Source: RGIG2134 sp964461115 (lineage in GTDB: Bacteria > Cyanobacteriota > Vampirovibrionia > Gastranaerophilales > Gastranaerophilaceae). From it: a DNA stretch of 64,000 bases. The DNA is taken from contig CAYWSX010000003.1 in NCBI GenBank assembly GCA_964461115.1, forward strand, positions 62,001-126,000, given 5' to 3'. Made by a program: the position numbers and the translations under genes. How positions within the stretch are numbered: position 1 is the stretch's first letter; every line of letters starts with the position of its first letter. This document shows positions 8,403 through 17,536 of the stretch, piece by piece. Below the pieces are notes generated by a model, which was given only the letters and a program-made list of their open reading frames with translations, searched no databases and was not told the DNA's origin.

Positions 8403-9275
8403 TTATTTCCCTTTTCTACTGTGGATTTTCAAGATGTTACCGAGAGTCGCTTTCAACTCAGGGCGTTTTGCAATTGTGTCAATCTGTCCGTATTTCAAAA
8501 GATATTCGGCAGTTTGGAAGTCAGACGGAAGCTTCTGCTTGATTGTTTGTTCAATAACGCGTCTTCCCGCAAAACCAATACGAGCACCCTGCTCTGCAAT
8601 GATAATATCGCCTAATGTACCGAAACTCGCGGTAACACCGCCGAAAGTAGGCTCGGTAAGCACCGTAAGATACAAAAGCTTGGCTTCGTTCATTCTGGCA
8701 ACCGCACAGCTTGTTTTTGCCATCTGCATAAGGCTCAAAACGCTTTCCTGCATACGCGCACCGCCTGAAGCCGTAATCGCGATAACAGGAAGTTTCAAAT
8801 CCAAAGCTTTTTCAATAATACGTGTAATTTTTTCACCAACAGCGCTGCCCATTGAGCCGCCCATGTAGTCAAAATCCATTACGGCTAAAGCAACACGCTC
8901 ACCTTCAATCGCACCGATACCTGTGATAACGGCTTCATCAAGATTATTTTTTTCTTTTGCCTTGCGTTGACGCTCTTTGTAGCTCTCTGTGTCCGTAAAC
9001 TCCATAGGGTCCGCGCCCACGACGTTCGAAAACATCTCCTCAAACGTCCCTTCGTCTGTAAGCTGTCCGATACGGGTTCTTGCGTTGATTCTGAAGTGGT
9101 ATTCGCAGTGAGGACAAACCATCATATTATGCTCAAGCTCTTTTCTCAAAAGCTGTGTGTCGCAGTTGTAGCATTTTTGCCATAATTTAGCTATATCATC
9201 GTCAATGGCAACTTCATTCGGTCTTGCCGCCATTTGCTCCTGTTTTCTCGTTTGAAACCAATCTTTTAAAGTCAT
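8403..9275 (-). CDS. accD: Acetyl-CoA carboxylase carboxyltransferase subunit beta
   Basis: This is the partner of AccA. The 290-residue protein carries the N-terminal zinc ribbon (Cys35, Cys38, Cys54, Cys57), then the crotonase-type core with 'ALAVMDFDYMGGSMGSAVGE', 'SGGARMQESVLSLMQMAK' and 'PTFGGVTASFG'. AAAGGA precedes ATG 9275. Next to accA, followed by prmA and kdsB. Length and motifs are typical. Confidence 0.97.
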   Translation of the reverse strand: MTLKDWFQTRKQEQMAARPNEVAIDDDIAKLWQKCYNCDTQLLRKELEHNMMVCPHCEYHFRINARTRIGQLTDEGTFEEMFSNVVGADPMEFTDTESYKERQRKAKEKNNLDEAVITGIGAIEGERVALAVMDFDYMGGSMGSAVGEKITRIIEKALDLKLPVIAITASGGARMQESVLSLMQMAKTSCAVARMNEAKLLYLTVLTEPTFGGVTASFGTLGDIIIAEQGARIGFAGRRVIEQTIKQKLPSDFQTAEYLLKYGQIDTIAKRPELKATLGNILKIHSRKGK

Positions 9276-9326
9276 TTGTGTTTCCTTTTTTATTTGCCTT
9301 AGTATTATACAATAAAATATCTTTTT

Positions 9327-11495
9327 TTATTCATCTTTTCCGAGCGGAATAGACGGCATTGTCGGAAGCATAGGCATATTACGAGGAACGCCTGTTTTCT
9401 GCTCCATTACATCTCTTAACCTAAAGAGCCCCGTGTCTTTTCTGTCAGGATTTATGCTTTCCACGGCAGGAAGAATGTTTTTCTTAGGTACAGTTTTCGG
9501 AATTATCACTTCAGGAGCCGGTTCATACTTAACGCTGTATTCATGCGGGTCGACTACCGGTTTTTTCGTATCAAAAATAGTATTTTCCACCTCAGGTTCA
9601 ATCTCAGGTGCTTTATATTTTCTGAACAATCTTTGCGTAAACGAAGGCTTCATTTCTGCTTTTGCTTCCATACGCGCAGCCGATTTTTCTTCTTTGCGCT
9701 CTTCAGCCTGCGACTTACCAAGGTTTTCAGGATTTTTGATATACATTTTCTTGAATTCCACGTTAGCATTTTTTGTGCCAAGAACTGCAAAACACTGGAA
9801 CAGTGTTCTTTGGCGCACAGTATCATAGCCGAGCGTGAATTTTATATCGTCAGGTCCAACCATTACGTAGAATCTGTTTTCCTGCATAAGTTTATCGTCA
9901 AAAGCGTCTTGGTTCAATGAAAAAGACCCTGACCACATGACAGAAATGTACTTATTAAGCTTCAACCCCTCAGAAATATATGCGTTGTTTGTACCATATC
10001 TGTATTTATCAAACCACATAGGTGAATCGCCGTGCTGGGCAGTATAAAAATACCCAACTGTCTGAATCCAGCGGTCTGTTTCCGTTCTCAATCTCGGACC
10101 TATACGCAACAAGCCTAATGTATCGCCCGTACCATATACAGACATCATTCCCTGAGTGCTCAATTCAAGCGTAGCATATCTGCGGTTTACATCATCGCCA
10201 TAATACCATATAGGCCTGTTTGCTTCACCCATCCATCGAAAACGCGCCGTAGACCACCGTCTGCCGTATTCTTCCACAACACCGCCGGAAAGCCTATGCT
10301 CAATATTCATCCCCAAATCAGGCACTTCATATTTTTTATGATAGACCAACTCCGCTGCTTTTCCCGGAAGCCTGTCCCCCAAGAACCATTCGTCAATATA
10401 ACCGTTCATGGAATAATCTAATTTCAAATCTTTAGTAAATTCGTGCTCGCCTCGAACGATAACATCCGCATCCTTTACCGAAGAAATGGCAAACTCTGTC
10501 ATGTTTTTATCGTTTCTGTATCGCGCAGCACCACCGACTCCGACACTTCCGTTAAAAATGTTGACAAACGGGATAACTTTCAAAGCACCGCCAAAAGGTG
10601 CGGTTGTAGCGAAACCCGGACCTGCATAAGTACCGATTTGACGAATAAATCCAAGTTCGGGAGCATTTGTTTCAACATACTGCTGCTGTTTGTTTGTAAT
10701 TAGATTTATCGTTCCGGCACTGCCTATTTTCATGTTTTTGAGGTACACATCCGCATGCTTTACCGTCACCGTATCATTTTCTTTGCGTGCATCAACGTAT
10801 ATTTCTTTCGCCTTAATCGTATACTCTTCGTTATATTTCTCTTTGAGATAAAAAACCTTTTTCGCGTCTGCCAATTGAGATTGACCGTATTGAGAAAACG
10901 AGCTTGTGCCAATTTGAACAACTTTGTCCTGTTTTATTTTAGAAAGACCGTTCTCCAGAATAATATCACGCCCTTTAAGGTTTGCCGTCTCAGCTTTCAG
11001 CTTGAGGAATATATTTTCGGTGATTGCGTTGTTTAAGAAAGCGTTATCCTCATTCAGGTTGATTTTTACAAAATCCCCCTCCATAACATTAGAGTCTTTA
11101 ATCAGCCGAACATTTCCGTAACCCGTTAGTATTCCCGTTTCTTGATTCAAAATAAGCTTGTCCGCTCTCAAAGTCGATCCGTCCTCAGGAACGGTAATAG
11201 AAGCATGCCCGACAGCCTCAACCTCTTGCCTTTCCGGATAATAATCAAGAACATCGCTCTTTATATCCAAATTGGTAACAGACGGGTCTTTTTCAGCCTC
11301 TTTTTTGTCTGATTTTTTATCTTTTTTAGGCGGTTTTTTTATTGTTGTCTTACGCGGCGCGCCTTCAGAAAATGTTTCTTTAATAGTGTTGAAATCATTC
11401 AGGAAAGAATCGTTTAAATCGGCAGCCCACACCGTATTTGAGAGTACAAATACAGATAAAAGCGATGTTAAAAATTTGTTGCGAATATTCTTCAA
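9327..11495 (-). CDS. LptD-like LPS assembly protein (cyanobacterial DUF3769 type)
   Basis: The 722-residue protein has a signal peptide ending near residue 24 (VWAADLN), a Lys/Asp-rich linker, an OstA/LptA-like beta-jellyroll (about 70-190; 'SDVLDYYPERQEVEAVGHAS', 'RADKLILNQETGILTGYG'), a region rich in beta strands that should form the outer-membrane barrel, and a charged, Pro-rich tail of about 120 residues. This arrangement matches LptD homologs of cyanobacteria (DUF3769), which place LPS in the outer leaflet. The start is TTG 11495, with AAGGT five bases upstream. The Pro/Lys-rich C-terminal extension is unusual for LptD. It lies between envC-like and accD, consistent with an envelope role. 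Assignment to DUF3769 is from memory of family features. Confidence 0.75.
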   Translation of the reverse strand: MKNIRNKFLTSLLSVFVLSNTVWAADLNDSFLNDFNTIKETFSEGAPRKTTIKKPPKKDKKSDKKEAEKDPSVTNLDIKSDVLDYYPERQEVEAVGHASITVPEDGSTLRADKLILNQETGILTGYGNVRLIKDSNVMEGDFVKINLNEDNAFLNNAITENIFLKLKAETANLKGRDIILENGLSKIKQDKVVQIGTSSFSQYGQSQLADAKKVFYLKEKYNEEYTIKAKEIYVDARKENDTVTVKHADVYLKNMKIGSAGTINLITNKQQQYVETNAPELGFIRQIGTYAGPGFATTAPFGGALKVIPFVNIFNGSVGVGGAARYRNDKNMTEFAISSVKDADVIVRGEHEFTKDLKLDYSMNGYIDEWFLGDRLPGKAAELVYHKKYEVPDLGMNIEHRLSGGVVEEYGRRWSTARFRWMGEANRPIWYYGDDVNRRYATLELSTQGMMSVYGTGDTLGLLRIGPRLRTETDRWIQTVGYFYTAQHGDSPMWFDKYRYGTNNAYISEGLKLNKYISVMWSGSFSLNQDAFDDKLMQENRFYVMVGPDDIKFTLGYDTVRQRTLFQCFAVLGTKNANVEFKKMYIKNPENLGKSQAEERKEEKSAARMEAKAEMKPSFTQRLFRKYKAPEIEPEVENTIFDTKKPVVDPHEYSVKYEPAPEVIIPKTVPKKNILPAVESINPDRKDTGLFRLRDVMEQKTGVPRNMPMLPTMPSIPLGKDE

Positions 11496-11506
11496 ACTCT
11501 ACCTTC

Positions 11507-12643
11507 TTAAATATAACTCAAAGGGTTTCTCGGCTGACCGTTCACACGAACTTCAAAGTGACAGTGCGGCCCCGTAGAATACCCCGTAGAACCTTCTCTT
11601 CCTACAACTTGCCCTCTTGTGACATACTCCCCGACAGATACCGACCAGCTATTCAAGTGTGCATAGAGAGTTGTGAGCTTAGCACCATTATACATACCGT
11701 GGTCAATAATAACAACTTTACCGTAACCGCCGTACCAGCCTGTGAATATAACTTTACCATTGTTAGAGGCATGTATTGCACCATTGAACGGTCCGCCTAT
11801 ATCAATCCCGGAGTGAAATGTTCTGCTCTTGAATATAGGGTGCACTCTCCAGCCAAAAGGTGATGTTATCGGTCCGGAAATAGGTCTGACAAACCCACCC
11901 ACAACCTTCATGTCAGAAGGCGCAGATGTTGAGCGGTTAATCATGCCCGCAAGGCTTCTGGATTGAGAAGCAAGTTCGCGCTCAGTACGCTCATACGTGT
12001 GGCGGTCAGTACGAAGCCTTTGTATAAGCTGTTCGTTCTTTCCGATTGCCTGCTGGATAGCCTGCTGCTTGTAGTTTATGTCTTGAATTGAACTTGCAAG
12101 CCTGCGCTTTTCCATTTCCTGCTGGTAGCGGATTTGGGCAATTCGCTGCGCGTTTTTACGAACATTATACAAAGAAGTCTTGTCAGCTTTAGCAATAACG
12201 CCCTGATAGTAAATATTGTCCATCAGATTATTGATATTTTCCGAGGAAATAAGCATTTCAAACAGATTTTTTCTGTGATGCTTATAAATGCTTCTAATAC
12301 GCTTTCTCACCTGATACAAAGTGGAGTTGTAATCAAACACAGCGTTAGAAAGCTGTCCTTCTATACTCGAAAGCTTCTGCTTTGCGTCAGTGTACTGCTG
12401 TTTTGAGCTTTCGAGGTCTTTTGATGTTGTCTCCAGCTTTTGCTGATTCTTATAGAGCTTATTCGTCTCCAAGTTCTCCAAGAATCGCAAATGGTGAATT
12501 TTTGCCTTCGTAGCACGGTGCTTTGCATCAATATTTCTTTGCTGCTGCGAAACATTGCTTGCATAAGAACCCGGCGCTCCAATCAATACGAACGCAGCGA
12601 AAAAAAATATTAAAATTTTATAAATATTTGTAATCTTTTTCAT
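11507..12643 (-). CDS. EnvC-like murein hydrolase activator / M23 peptidase
   Basis: The 378-residue protein has a signal peptide (residues 1-28), a long coiled coil (about 30-230) and a C-terminal LytM/M23 domain. Metal-binding motifs FHSGID (HxxxD) and HCHFE (HxH) are both present, so unlike E. coli EnvC it may be an active endopeptidase. This architecture is used for septal peptidoglycan splitting or activation of amidases in the periplasm. There is no clear Shine-Dalgarno sequence; the start follows the small gene at 12655-12765 by 11 bases. A DivIC-like gene lies divergently upstream, supporting a division role. Confidence 0.85.
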   Translation of the reverse strand: MKKITNIYKILIFFFAAFVLIGAPGSYASNVSQQQRNIDAKHRATKAKIHHLRFLENLETNKLYKNQQKLETTSKDLESSKQQYTDAKQKLSSIEGQLSNAVFDYNSTLYQVRKRIRSIYKHHRKNLFEMLISSENINNLMDNIYYQGVIAKADKTSLYNVRKNAQRIAQIRYQQEMEKRRLASSIQDINYKQQAIQQAIGKNEQLIQRLRTDRHTYERTERELASQSRSLAGMINRSTSAPSDMKVVGGFVRPISGPITSPFGWRVHPIFKSRTFHSGIDIGGPFNGAIHASNNGKVIFTGWYGGYGKVVIIDHGMYNGAKLTTLYAHLNSWSVSVGEYVTRGQVVGREGSTGYSTGPHCHFEVRVNGQPRNPLSYI

Positions 12644-12654
12644 ACAGTTGTGTT

Positions 12655-12765
12655 TTAGCGGTTACCGAAAAATACAGTCATAACAACAGGCGCTATTGAG
12701 AACACCAAAAATGATACTGCTATAATTTTTACGATTAGCCTTCTGTTTTCTCTGAAAAATTCCAT
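12655..12765 (-). CDS. Small single-span membrane protein (36 aa)
   Basis: A 36-codon frame starts MEFFRENRRLIVKIIAVSFL and ends VFFGNR. A basic N-terminus followed by a hydrophobic segment of about 20 residues predicts one membrane span with the N-terminus inside. GGGGA lies five bases before the ATG. It precedes the envC-like gene by 11 bases and is probably its operon partner. I do not recognise a family. Confidence 0.55.
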   Translation of the reverse strand: MEFFRENRRLIVKIIAVSFLVFSIAPVVMTVFFGNR

Positions 12766-12942
12766 AAATTCCCCAATGTAATAATAATTATACAATATAA
12801 TTTTACCTCATAAAAATGCAAGTGCAAATAGTTAACATTTTATTTAAAATCAGCGTTTACGAAAGCATTTTCCGTCCAATTCGCCATGTTGATTTATTTG
12901 TGCTAATATACTGTCAGATTGTTTTTGTATTAGGAGATATGT

Positions 12943-13347
12943 ATGACTGACACCCCGAACAACAAAAATATTAAGAAGAAAAAAGAATTTAAAATGCGCT
13001 ACTCTTTCCTCACGATTATTCTGCTGGGCTGTCTTGTCCATGTCGGCGTAAGCGCGTTTTACAACATCTCTAAAACAATAAATTATCAGGGCAAAATCCA
13101 CAAAATGGACCAGCTAAAGCAAAAAGCCACACAAGACAACATCAAACTCAAAGAAGAACTCGATAATTTTAGCTCTCTAAAAAGTCTGGAAGCAATTGCC
13201 AGAAATAACCTTAAGATGGCAGGAGAAGACGAAGTTCTCGTCATAATAAACAAAAAAGCTGCGGCACAAGAGACCGAACCGGCAACGGCACCCTCAAAAG
13301 CAAGAAAAATCACCGGCGCCAATAAAACACCGGTTAAGAAAAATTAG
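12943..13347 (+). CDS. Septum formation initiator, DivIC/FtsB-like
   Basis: The 134-residue protein has a basic N-terminal cytoplasmic tail, one transmembrane segment (about 20-40), a short coiled coil and the conserved 'SLEAIARNNLKMAGEDEVLV' stretch that marks the DivIC/FtsB family. These bitopic proteins work with FtsL and FtsQ in the divisome. The Ala/Pro/Lys-rich tail after residue ~105 is extra. AGGAG precedes ATG 12943. It diverges from the envC-like cluster, so two division-related transcripts leave the same intergenic region. Confidence 0.85.
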   Translation: MTDTPNNKNIKKKKEFKMRYSFLTIILLGCLVHVGVSAFYNISKTINYQGKIHKMDQLKQKATQDNIKLKEELDNFSSLKSLEAIARNNLKMAGEDEVLVIINKKAAAQETEPATAPSKARKITGANKTPVKKN

Positions 13348-13377
13348 CCCGCAAAGCAGGCTGTATTTTAATTTTTA
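13340..13377 (+). terminator. Weak possible terminator after the DivIC-like gene
   Basis: A short hairpin with AGCC/GGCT ends and a GC-AAA-GC tip follows the stop codon, then a T-rich stretch. The stem has a mismatch, so this is tentative. Confidence 0.35.
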
Positions 13378-13423
13378 TTCCCAAATACGGGACGCATACT
13401 TCACCCTTAGACGAGGCTCTGCT

Positions 13424-13579
13424 TTATTTCAGAGCTACCAATTTTGGATTAAAACCAAGTTCCGAATTTATCATCTTTGCACTCGCAATCGCCATTGAGC
13501 GTCTTTTTTTCGCCCCTCTTAGGATAAATTCAACGCCTTCGTTAATATTGCTTTGTGCCGTTTTAGCCATTTTCAACAT
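13424..13579 (-). CDS. Possible small basic protein (51 aa)
   Basis: A 51-codon minus-strand frame lies in an otherwise empty 380-base gap. It starts MLKMAKTAQSNINEGVEFIL and contains RGAKKRRSM, giving a small basic, probably helical protein. AAAGGG lies upstream of the ATG. No family is recognised. A 6-bp hairpin (GCTCTG/CAGAGC) covers its stop codon. The rest of 13348-13730 is AT-rich with nothing else I can name. Confidence 0.4.
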   Translation of the reverse strand: MLKMAKTAQSNINEGVEFILRGAKKRRSMAIASAKMINSELGFNPKLVALK

Positions 13580-13730
13580 ATACAAACCCTTTTATCTGAT
13601 AGTATTTTTATCGGCTTGTTAAAATTTTTCTTTAAATATATTCTCAATTTTTAAGTAAAACTTTACAAAAAGTAATAAAAAATTCACATTCTATCAAAAT
13701 TTACGCATTTTCAGAGTTAAAATAAAGGCT

Positions 13731-14645
13731 ATGAAAGTAAGCTTTAGTAATCAGCAATATAAATCGTATCAATCAAACTTAAAACACAGCAGACCTGCAT
13801 TTAAGAGCTATTTGGGCTGCGAGCCCATACGCAGCGGTAAAAATTTGGTTGTAAACCACTTTACATATTTTTTCAGAGAGTGTAAATCAATCGAATTTTT
13901 AAAAGAATATATGCAAAACTTTCTCAAAACGTCAAACAAAAAAAACTTTAACATCGTTGACAGTGCTTGCTCGGTAGGTTCTGAGACCTACACAATAGGT
14001 ATGATTCTCAACGAATTTGCAAAAAAAATGAAGATTATGGGATTTGATATAAGTAAATCCGCAATCGAAACAGCAAAAAAAGGTGAATACAAAATTCAAA
14101 AATACCAAATTGAAGGAGACAGCTTCCTGACGCGAGGCGCAGCTGCAAAACCTGATGACGTACGTTATTCCTCACTCTTCAGAAACTACTTTGAAGAAAA
14201 CTTAGACAATCCGCACCTAAGCGCCGAGATTTACAGATTAAAACCCGCCGCGTTCGCCGGTTTTGACATAAACTTCCGCCAAGGTAACCTTTTGAACCTG
14301 AATCCTGTATTGGCAGACAATACGGCTGATGCGTTTTTCCTGAGAAATACGCTCTACCATTTTACCCACAGGACAGTCTCAAAAGACGGAAATACAGAAC
14401 TGATTAAAGACCCTCAGGGTATAAAAAAAGCACAGGAAATCATCCAAAAAATAATAAGCGATGTGCACAGAAAGTTAGGGAAAAACGGGCTTTTCATACT
14501 CGCCCCGCTGGATTATTCAAGGTGCGGACGCCCTTATTCCGACGAATTGCACGCAATGATAGCAAATACAGGATTTCGTCCTTTGCTCACAGAAGCTATC
14601 TCAGTAAAAACACGTGAAATAGTAACTGTATGGCAAAAAATATGA
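13731..14645 (+). CDS. CheR-like SAM-dependent methyltransferase, copy 1
   Basis: The 304-residue protein resembles the C-terminal catalytic domain of CheR-type methyltransferases: the SAM motif SACSVGSETYTIG (compare CSxGEEPYS of CheR), 'GFDISKSAIETAKKGEY' and 'FLRNTLYHFTH'. The N-terminal helical CheR domain is absent. Residues 1-30 are a polar tail with the motif RPAFKSYLG, of the kind shared by several proteins here (see findings). No receptor, CheB or other chemotaxis gene is near, so a true chemotaxis role is doubtful; target unknown. TAAAAT at 13718-13723 ends seven bases before the ATG and no Shine-Dalgarno sequence is visible. It overlaps copy 2 through ATGA. Confidence 0.72.
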   Translation: MKVSFSNQQYKSYQSNLKHSRPAFKSYLGCEPIRSGKNLVVNHFTYFFRECKSIEFLKEYMQNFLKTSNKKNFNIVDSACSVGSETYTIGMILNEFAKKMKIMGFDISKSAIETAKKGEYKIQKYQIEGDSFLTRGAAAKPDDVRYSSLFRNYFEENLDNPHLSAEIYRLKPAAFAGFDINFRQGNLLNLNPVLADNTADAFFLRNTLYHFTHRTVSKDGNTELIKDPQGIKKAQEIIQKIISDVHRKLGKNGLFILAPLDYSRCGRPYSDELHAMIANTGFRPLLTEAISVKTREIVTVWQKI

Positions 14646-15586
14646 TAAATTCAATCCCTCAACACAAAACGCAAATACAAAAACCACACCAAATAACTAT
14701 AAAACAGCCTGAAAATATAACTTTTCGGGGAAACAAGGCTGTCGAATTCCTCCCTGACTGCACAGTCACGCATTATACATATCTTTTCCGCAACATGAAA
14801 GCTTTGAGCTTTTTAAAAAAATTTATTGCAAAAAACCTATTACATCAAAAAGAAATAAAAATATTTGATGGCGCATGCTCTGTCGGGGATGAAACCCACA
14901 CCCTCGCAATGCTTCTTCAAAAATTCGGAGCGAAAATTAAAATTATAGGCTTCGATATCGGACCTTGGGCAGTTTCAGAAGCCAAAAAGGGTGAGGTTAC
15001 CATTTCAAGAAACGGCTTCGATAATTATCTCGCGTTCAAAACAACAGGGCAATACGGCAAACGGCAACGCAGAAGACTGTTTAATAATTATTTCTTCGAA
15101 ACAGCACACACAAAAGGCGATGAGGAGTTCAAAACATTTAGAGTGCGCAGTTCCAAAGCAGGGATGTGCAGTTTTGTTCAAGGCGACATTATGAATCCTG
15201 CGTTTATTCAGCAAGGAGAAGCAGACGCAATCTTATTTCGAAATGCAATGTACCACTTTACTCAAAACCAATTCAGTGAATATCCGCCGCAGCATGGAGT
15301 CGCGGCAATAAAAAAACTAATAGACAGCGTACATTCAAAGCTTAAAGACGGCGGGCTGTTTATCGTTTCTCCGTCAGATTACGACATGTGCGGAGCCATG
15401 TACAAAAATCTGATTCCGAAACTGATGAAAAGCAGTGGATTTATACCGAAATTAAAAGAATACCATAGAGGATTTACCCGCCGCGTAACGGTCTGGCAAA
15501 AGAAAGACCCGAATGAATTAACATTATTTCAGAGTTTTAAATCTTGGATGACAGGAAAACCAATTTCAAAAACAGAAGCAAAATAA
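14642..15586 (+). CDS. CheR-like SAM-dependent methyltransferase, copy 2
   Basis: This is a paralog of the preceding gene: 'GACSVGDETHTLAMLLQ' is the SAM motif, followed by 'GFDIGPWAVSEAKKGEV' and 'ILFRNAMYHFTQ'. The N-terminal tail has PENITFRG (23-30), a variant of the recurring N-terminal motif. I chose ATG 14642 because it overlaps the upstream stop as ATGA; ATG 14630 in the same frame is possible and adds four residues. The pair is translationally coupled, which suggests related substrates or a heteromer. The ~30-residue C-terminal extension is basic. Target unknown. Confidence 0.72.
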   Translation: MINSIPQHKTQIQKPHQITIKQPENITFRGNKAVEFLPDCTVTHYTYLFRNMKALSFLKKFIAKNLLHQKEIKIFDGACSVGDETHTLAMLLQKFGAKIKIIGFDIGPWAVSEAKKGEVTISRNGFDNYLAFKTTGQYGKRQRRRLFNNYFFETAHTKGDEEFKTFRVRSSKAGMCSFVQGDIMNPAFIQQGEADAILFRNAMYHFTQNQFSEYPPQHGVAAIKKLIDSVHSKLKDGGLFIVSPSDYDMCGAMYKNLIPKLMKSSGFIPKLKEYHRGFTRRVTVWQKKDPNELTLFQSFKSWMTGKPISKTEAK

Positions 15587-15775
15587 TGCCTGAAAACGAC
15601 ATTTTACTCATCTGTTTGTTGTATAGTCCAAACATGTTACAGGGCGGGGTTATAAAATCCTCATGTTTAAGCTGTAATTAAATCATGAACAGTTTTTCAT
15701 GCCTGTTGTTTTTATAAATTAATGTAACAATACTACTGTTGTTGTATGAAAAAAGATGAAGTTTCGTAACAAAAG

Positions 15776-15909
15776 TGTTATAATGTAAATGTAAGGTAAA
15801 ATACAAAAAGGAGGAGTCCTAAAAAATAAAAAGTCATGTTGTACAGAGGCACGGTCAGTGCAAACGGCAGACTACATAACTGATACCGCCTCACAAACGA
15901 AAGGACGAT
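15776..15909 (+). promoter_or_regulatory. Extended -10 promoter and leader of the R3H ATPase gene
   Basis: TGTTATAAT (15776-15784) is an extended -10 element. The leader then holds a strong Shine-Dalgarno-like AAGGAGGAG (15808-15816) with no start codon at normal distance; the next ATG (15836) opens a 15-codon frame (MLYRGTVSANGRLHN) that stops at 15883. The real gene has its own AAAGGA before ATG 15910. A leader peptide or translational control element is possible. Nothing else is recognised in 15587-15775. Confidence 0.4.
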
Positions 15910-17502
15910 ATGAGCGAAGTTAAATTTCACAGTGACCTTGACAGGTTAATTGAGATTTTACCCCCAAAAATAGGGAAATGCCTTAACAACGAAAAGCTTA
16001 AAGACGTAATCGAGATTGTTTTGGATTTAGGCAGAGTTGCCGAAATCAGACATGCATCAGGGGAGACAGAGTACATTAGCGGTGATCTCATCGACGAAGA
16101 TGATTTGAATTTTATCACCGGAAAAATTCCGAAGTTCACGAACGACAACCGTTCAGGGCTTGCAGGCACGCTGCACAGAATAAGTGCAATCAAAAACCGC
16201 CAAGGCAAGACCGTCGGACTCACATGCCGTATCGGACGTGTCGTAACAGGCACAATCGAATGTATAAAAGACTACGTTTTAATGGAAAAAAGCATTCTTT
16301 TCCTCGGACGCCCGGGCGTAGGTAAAACAACAAAGTTAAGAGAAATTTCAAGACTGGTTGCAGATGACTTGAAAAAAAGGGTAGTAATCGTAGACACATC
16401 TAACGAAATCGCAGGCGACGGGGACACTCCGCACCCGGCAATCGGTCACGCAAGACGTATGCAAGTCTCACAGCCCGAATTTCAAAAAGATATAATGATT
16501 GAAGCAGTCGAAAACCACACCCCGCAAGTAATCGTGGTCGACGAAATCGGCACCGAAGCCGAGGCTCAAGCCGCAAGAACCATTGCAGAAAGAGGAGTCA
16601 TGCTCATCGCAACGGCTCACGGTAACAAGCTTGAAAACCTCATCAAAAACCCGATTTTATCAGACCTTGTAGGCGGCATTCAGTCCGTAACCCTCGGCGA
16701 TGATGAGGCTAAAAGACGCTCCAGCCAAAAGACAGTACTGGAACGTGAAAAACAGCCAACCTTCGACATTGTAATCGAAATTATAGACAGAAACACTCTC
16801 GCAGTTTACAAAGATACCGCAGAAGCGGTCGACTGTATTCTTCGCGGCTGGCCGATAAGACCCGAAATCAGAAAAATCGACCAAAAATGTGAAGAGAAAA
16901 AACCGAATATAATCGAGCAGGTAAACGAGCTTGATGACAGAATAAACAAGGCAAGCTGCCTCAATTTCTCATTCTCTCGCCGGGAGTATGTTCAAGAAGT
17001 CAAAAATTTCAAAAAAATCTACATCTACGCGGTCTCACGGACAATCGTGGACAAGGTTCTTGAGCGGCTCGACCTGAACGCCGAGGTAACCAAAAATATC
17101 GACGACGCAGATATCGTAATCGCACACAAAAACTTTGCCAAGAGCGGAAACAAGATTTTGAGCGTAGCAAACGATTACAGACTTCCGATTTACTATGTGC
17201 GCTCGAATTCTATGGCGCAAATTCAAAAAGTCGTTAAAGAATCACTCGGGATTAAAGAAACAGCCGAAACGCTCCAAGGATACTACGATGACGCAGAAAG
17301 AGCACTGGATGAAGCAAAAAAAGCGATTGAAAAAATCAAAGAAGGCGCGCAGGACGTAGAACTTACCCCTCAAAACCAGCAAATAAGAAAACTCCAGCAC
17401 GAACTTGTCGAACAGCACAACCTGATGTCTGAAAGCGTCGGGGAAGGCAACGACAGACGGCTTAAAATTGTAGGCGGCAAAGATTTTAAAAATGTAGGAT
17501 AA
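15910..17502 (+). CDS. Ycf45/SpoIIIAA-like ATPase with R3H domain
   Basis: The 530-residue protein has an N-terminal part similar to SpoIIIAA/Ycf45, Walker A GRPGVGKTTK (133-142), Walker B VIVVDEIG (about 207-214) and a C-terminal R3H single-strand nucleic-acid binding domain (about 478-520) with the R-KLQ-H pair in IRKLQHEL and SVGEGNDRRLKIV. Such ATPase-R3H fusions are found in cyanobacteria and chloroplast genomes, and this is one of the better lineage clues in the window. Substrate and role are not firmly known; nucleic-acid remodelling is an inference. It is transcribed alone, with its own leader and terminator. Confidence 0.88.
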   Translation: MSEVKFHSDLDRLIEILPPKIGKCLNNEKLKDVIEIVLDLGRVAEIRHASGETEYISGDLIDEDDLNFITGKIPKFTNDNRSGLAGTLHRISAIKNRQGKTVGLTCRIGRVVTGTIECIKDYVLMEKSILFLGRPGVGKTTKLREISRLVADDLKKRVVIVDTSNEIAGDGDTPHPAIGHARRMQVSQPEFQKDIMIEAVENHTPQVIVVDEIGTEAEAQAARTIAERGVMLIATAHGNKLENLIKNPILSDLVGGIQSVTLGDDEAKRRSSQKTVLEREKQPTFDIVIEIIDRNTLAVYKDTAEAVDCILRGWPIRPEIRKIDQKCEEKKPNIIEQVNELDDRINKASCLNFSFSRREYVQEVKNFKKIYIYAVSRTIVDKVLERLDLNAEVTKNIDDADIVIAHKNFAKSGNKILSVANDYRLPIYYVRSNSMAQIQKVVKESLGIKETAETLQGYYDDAERALDEAKKAIEKIKEGAQDVELTPQNQQIRKLQHELVEQHNLMSESVGEGNDRRLKIVGGKDFKNVG

Positions 17503-17509
17503 AAATAGA

Positions 17510-17536
17510 AAAGGGTGAAATATCACCCTTTTTTAT
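17510..17536 (+). terminator. Rho-independent terminator after the R3H ATPase gene
   Basis: An 8-bp stem AAGGGTGA/TCACCCTT with a short AATA loop followed by T-rich sequence. The remaining 17537-17787 is AT-rich and shows nothing I can name. Confidence 0.9.
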
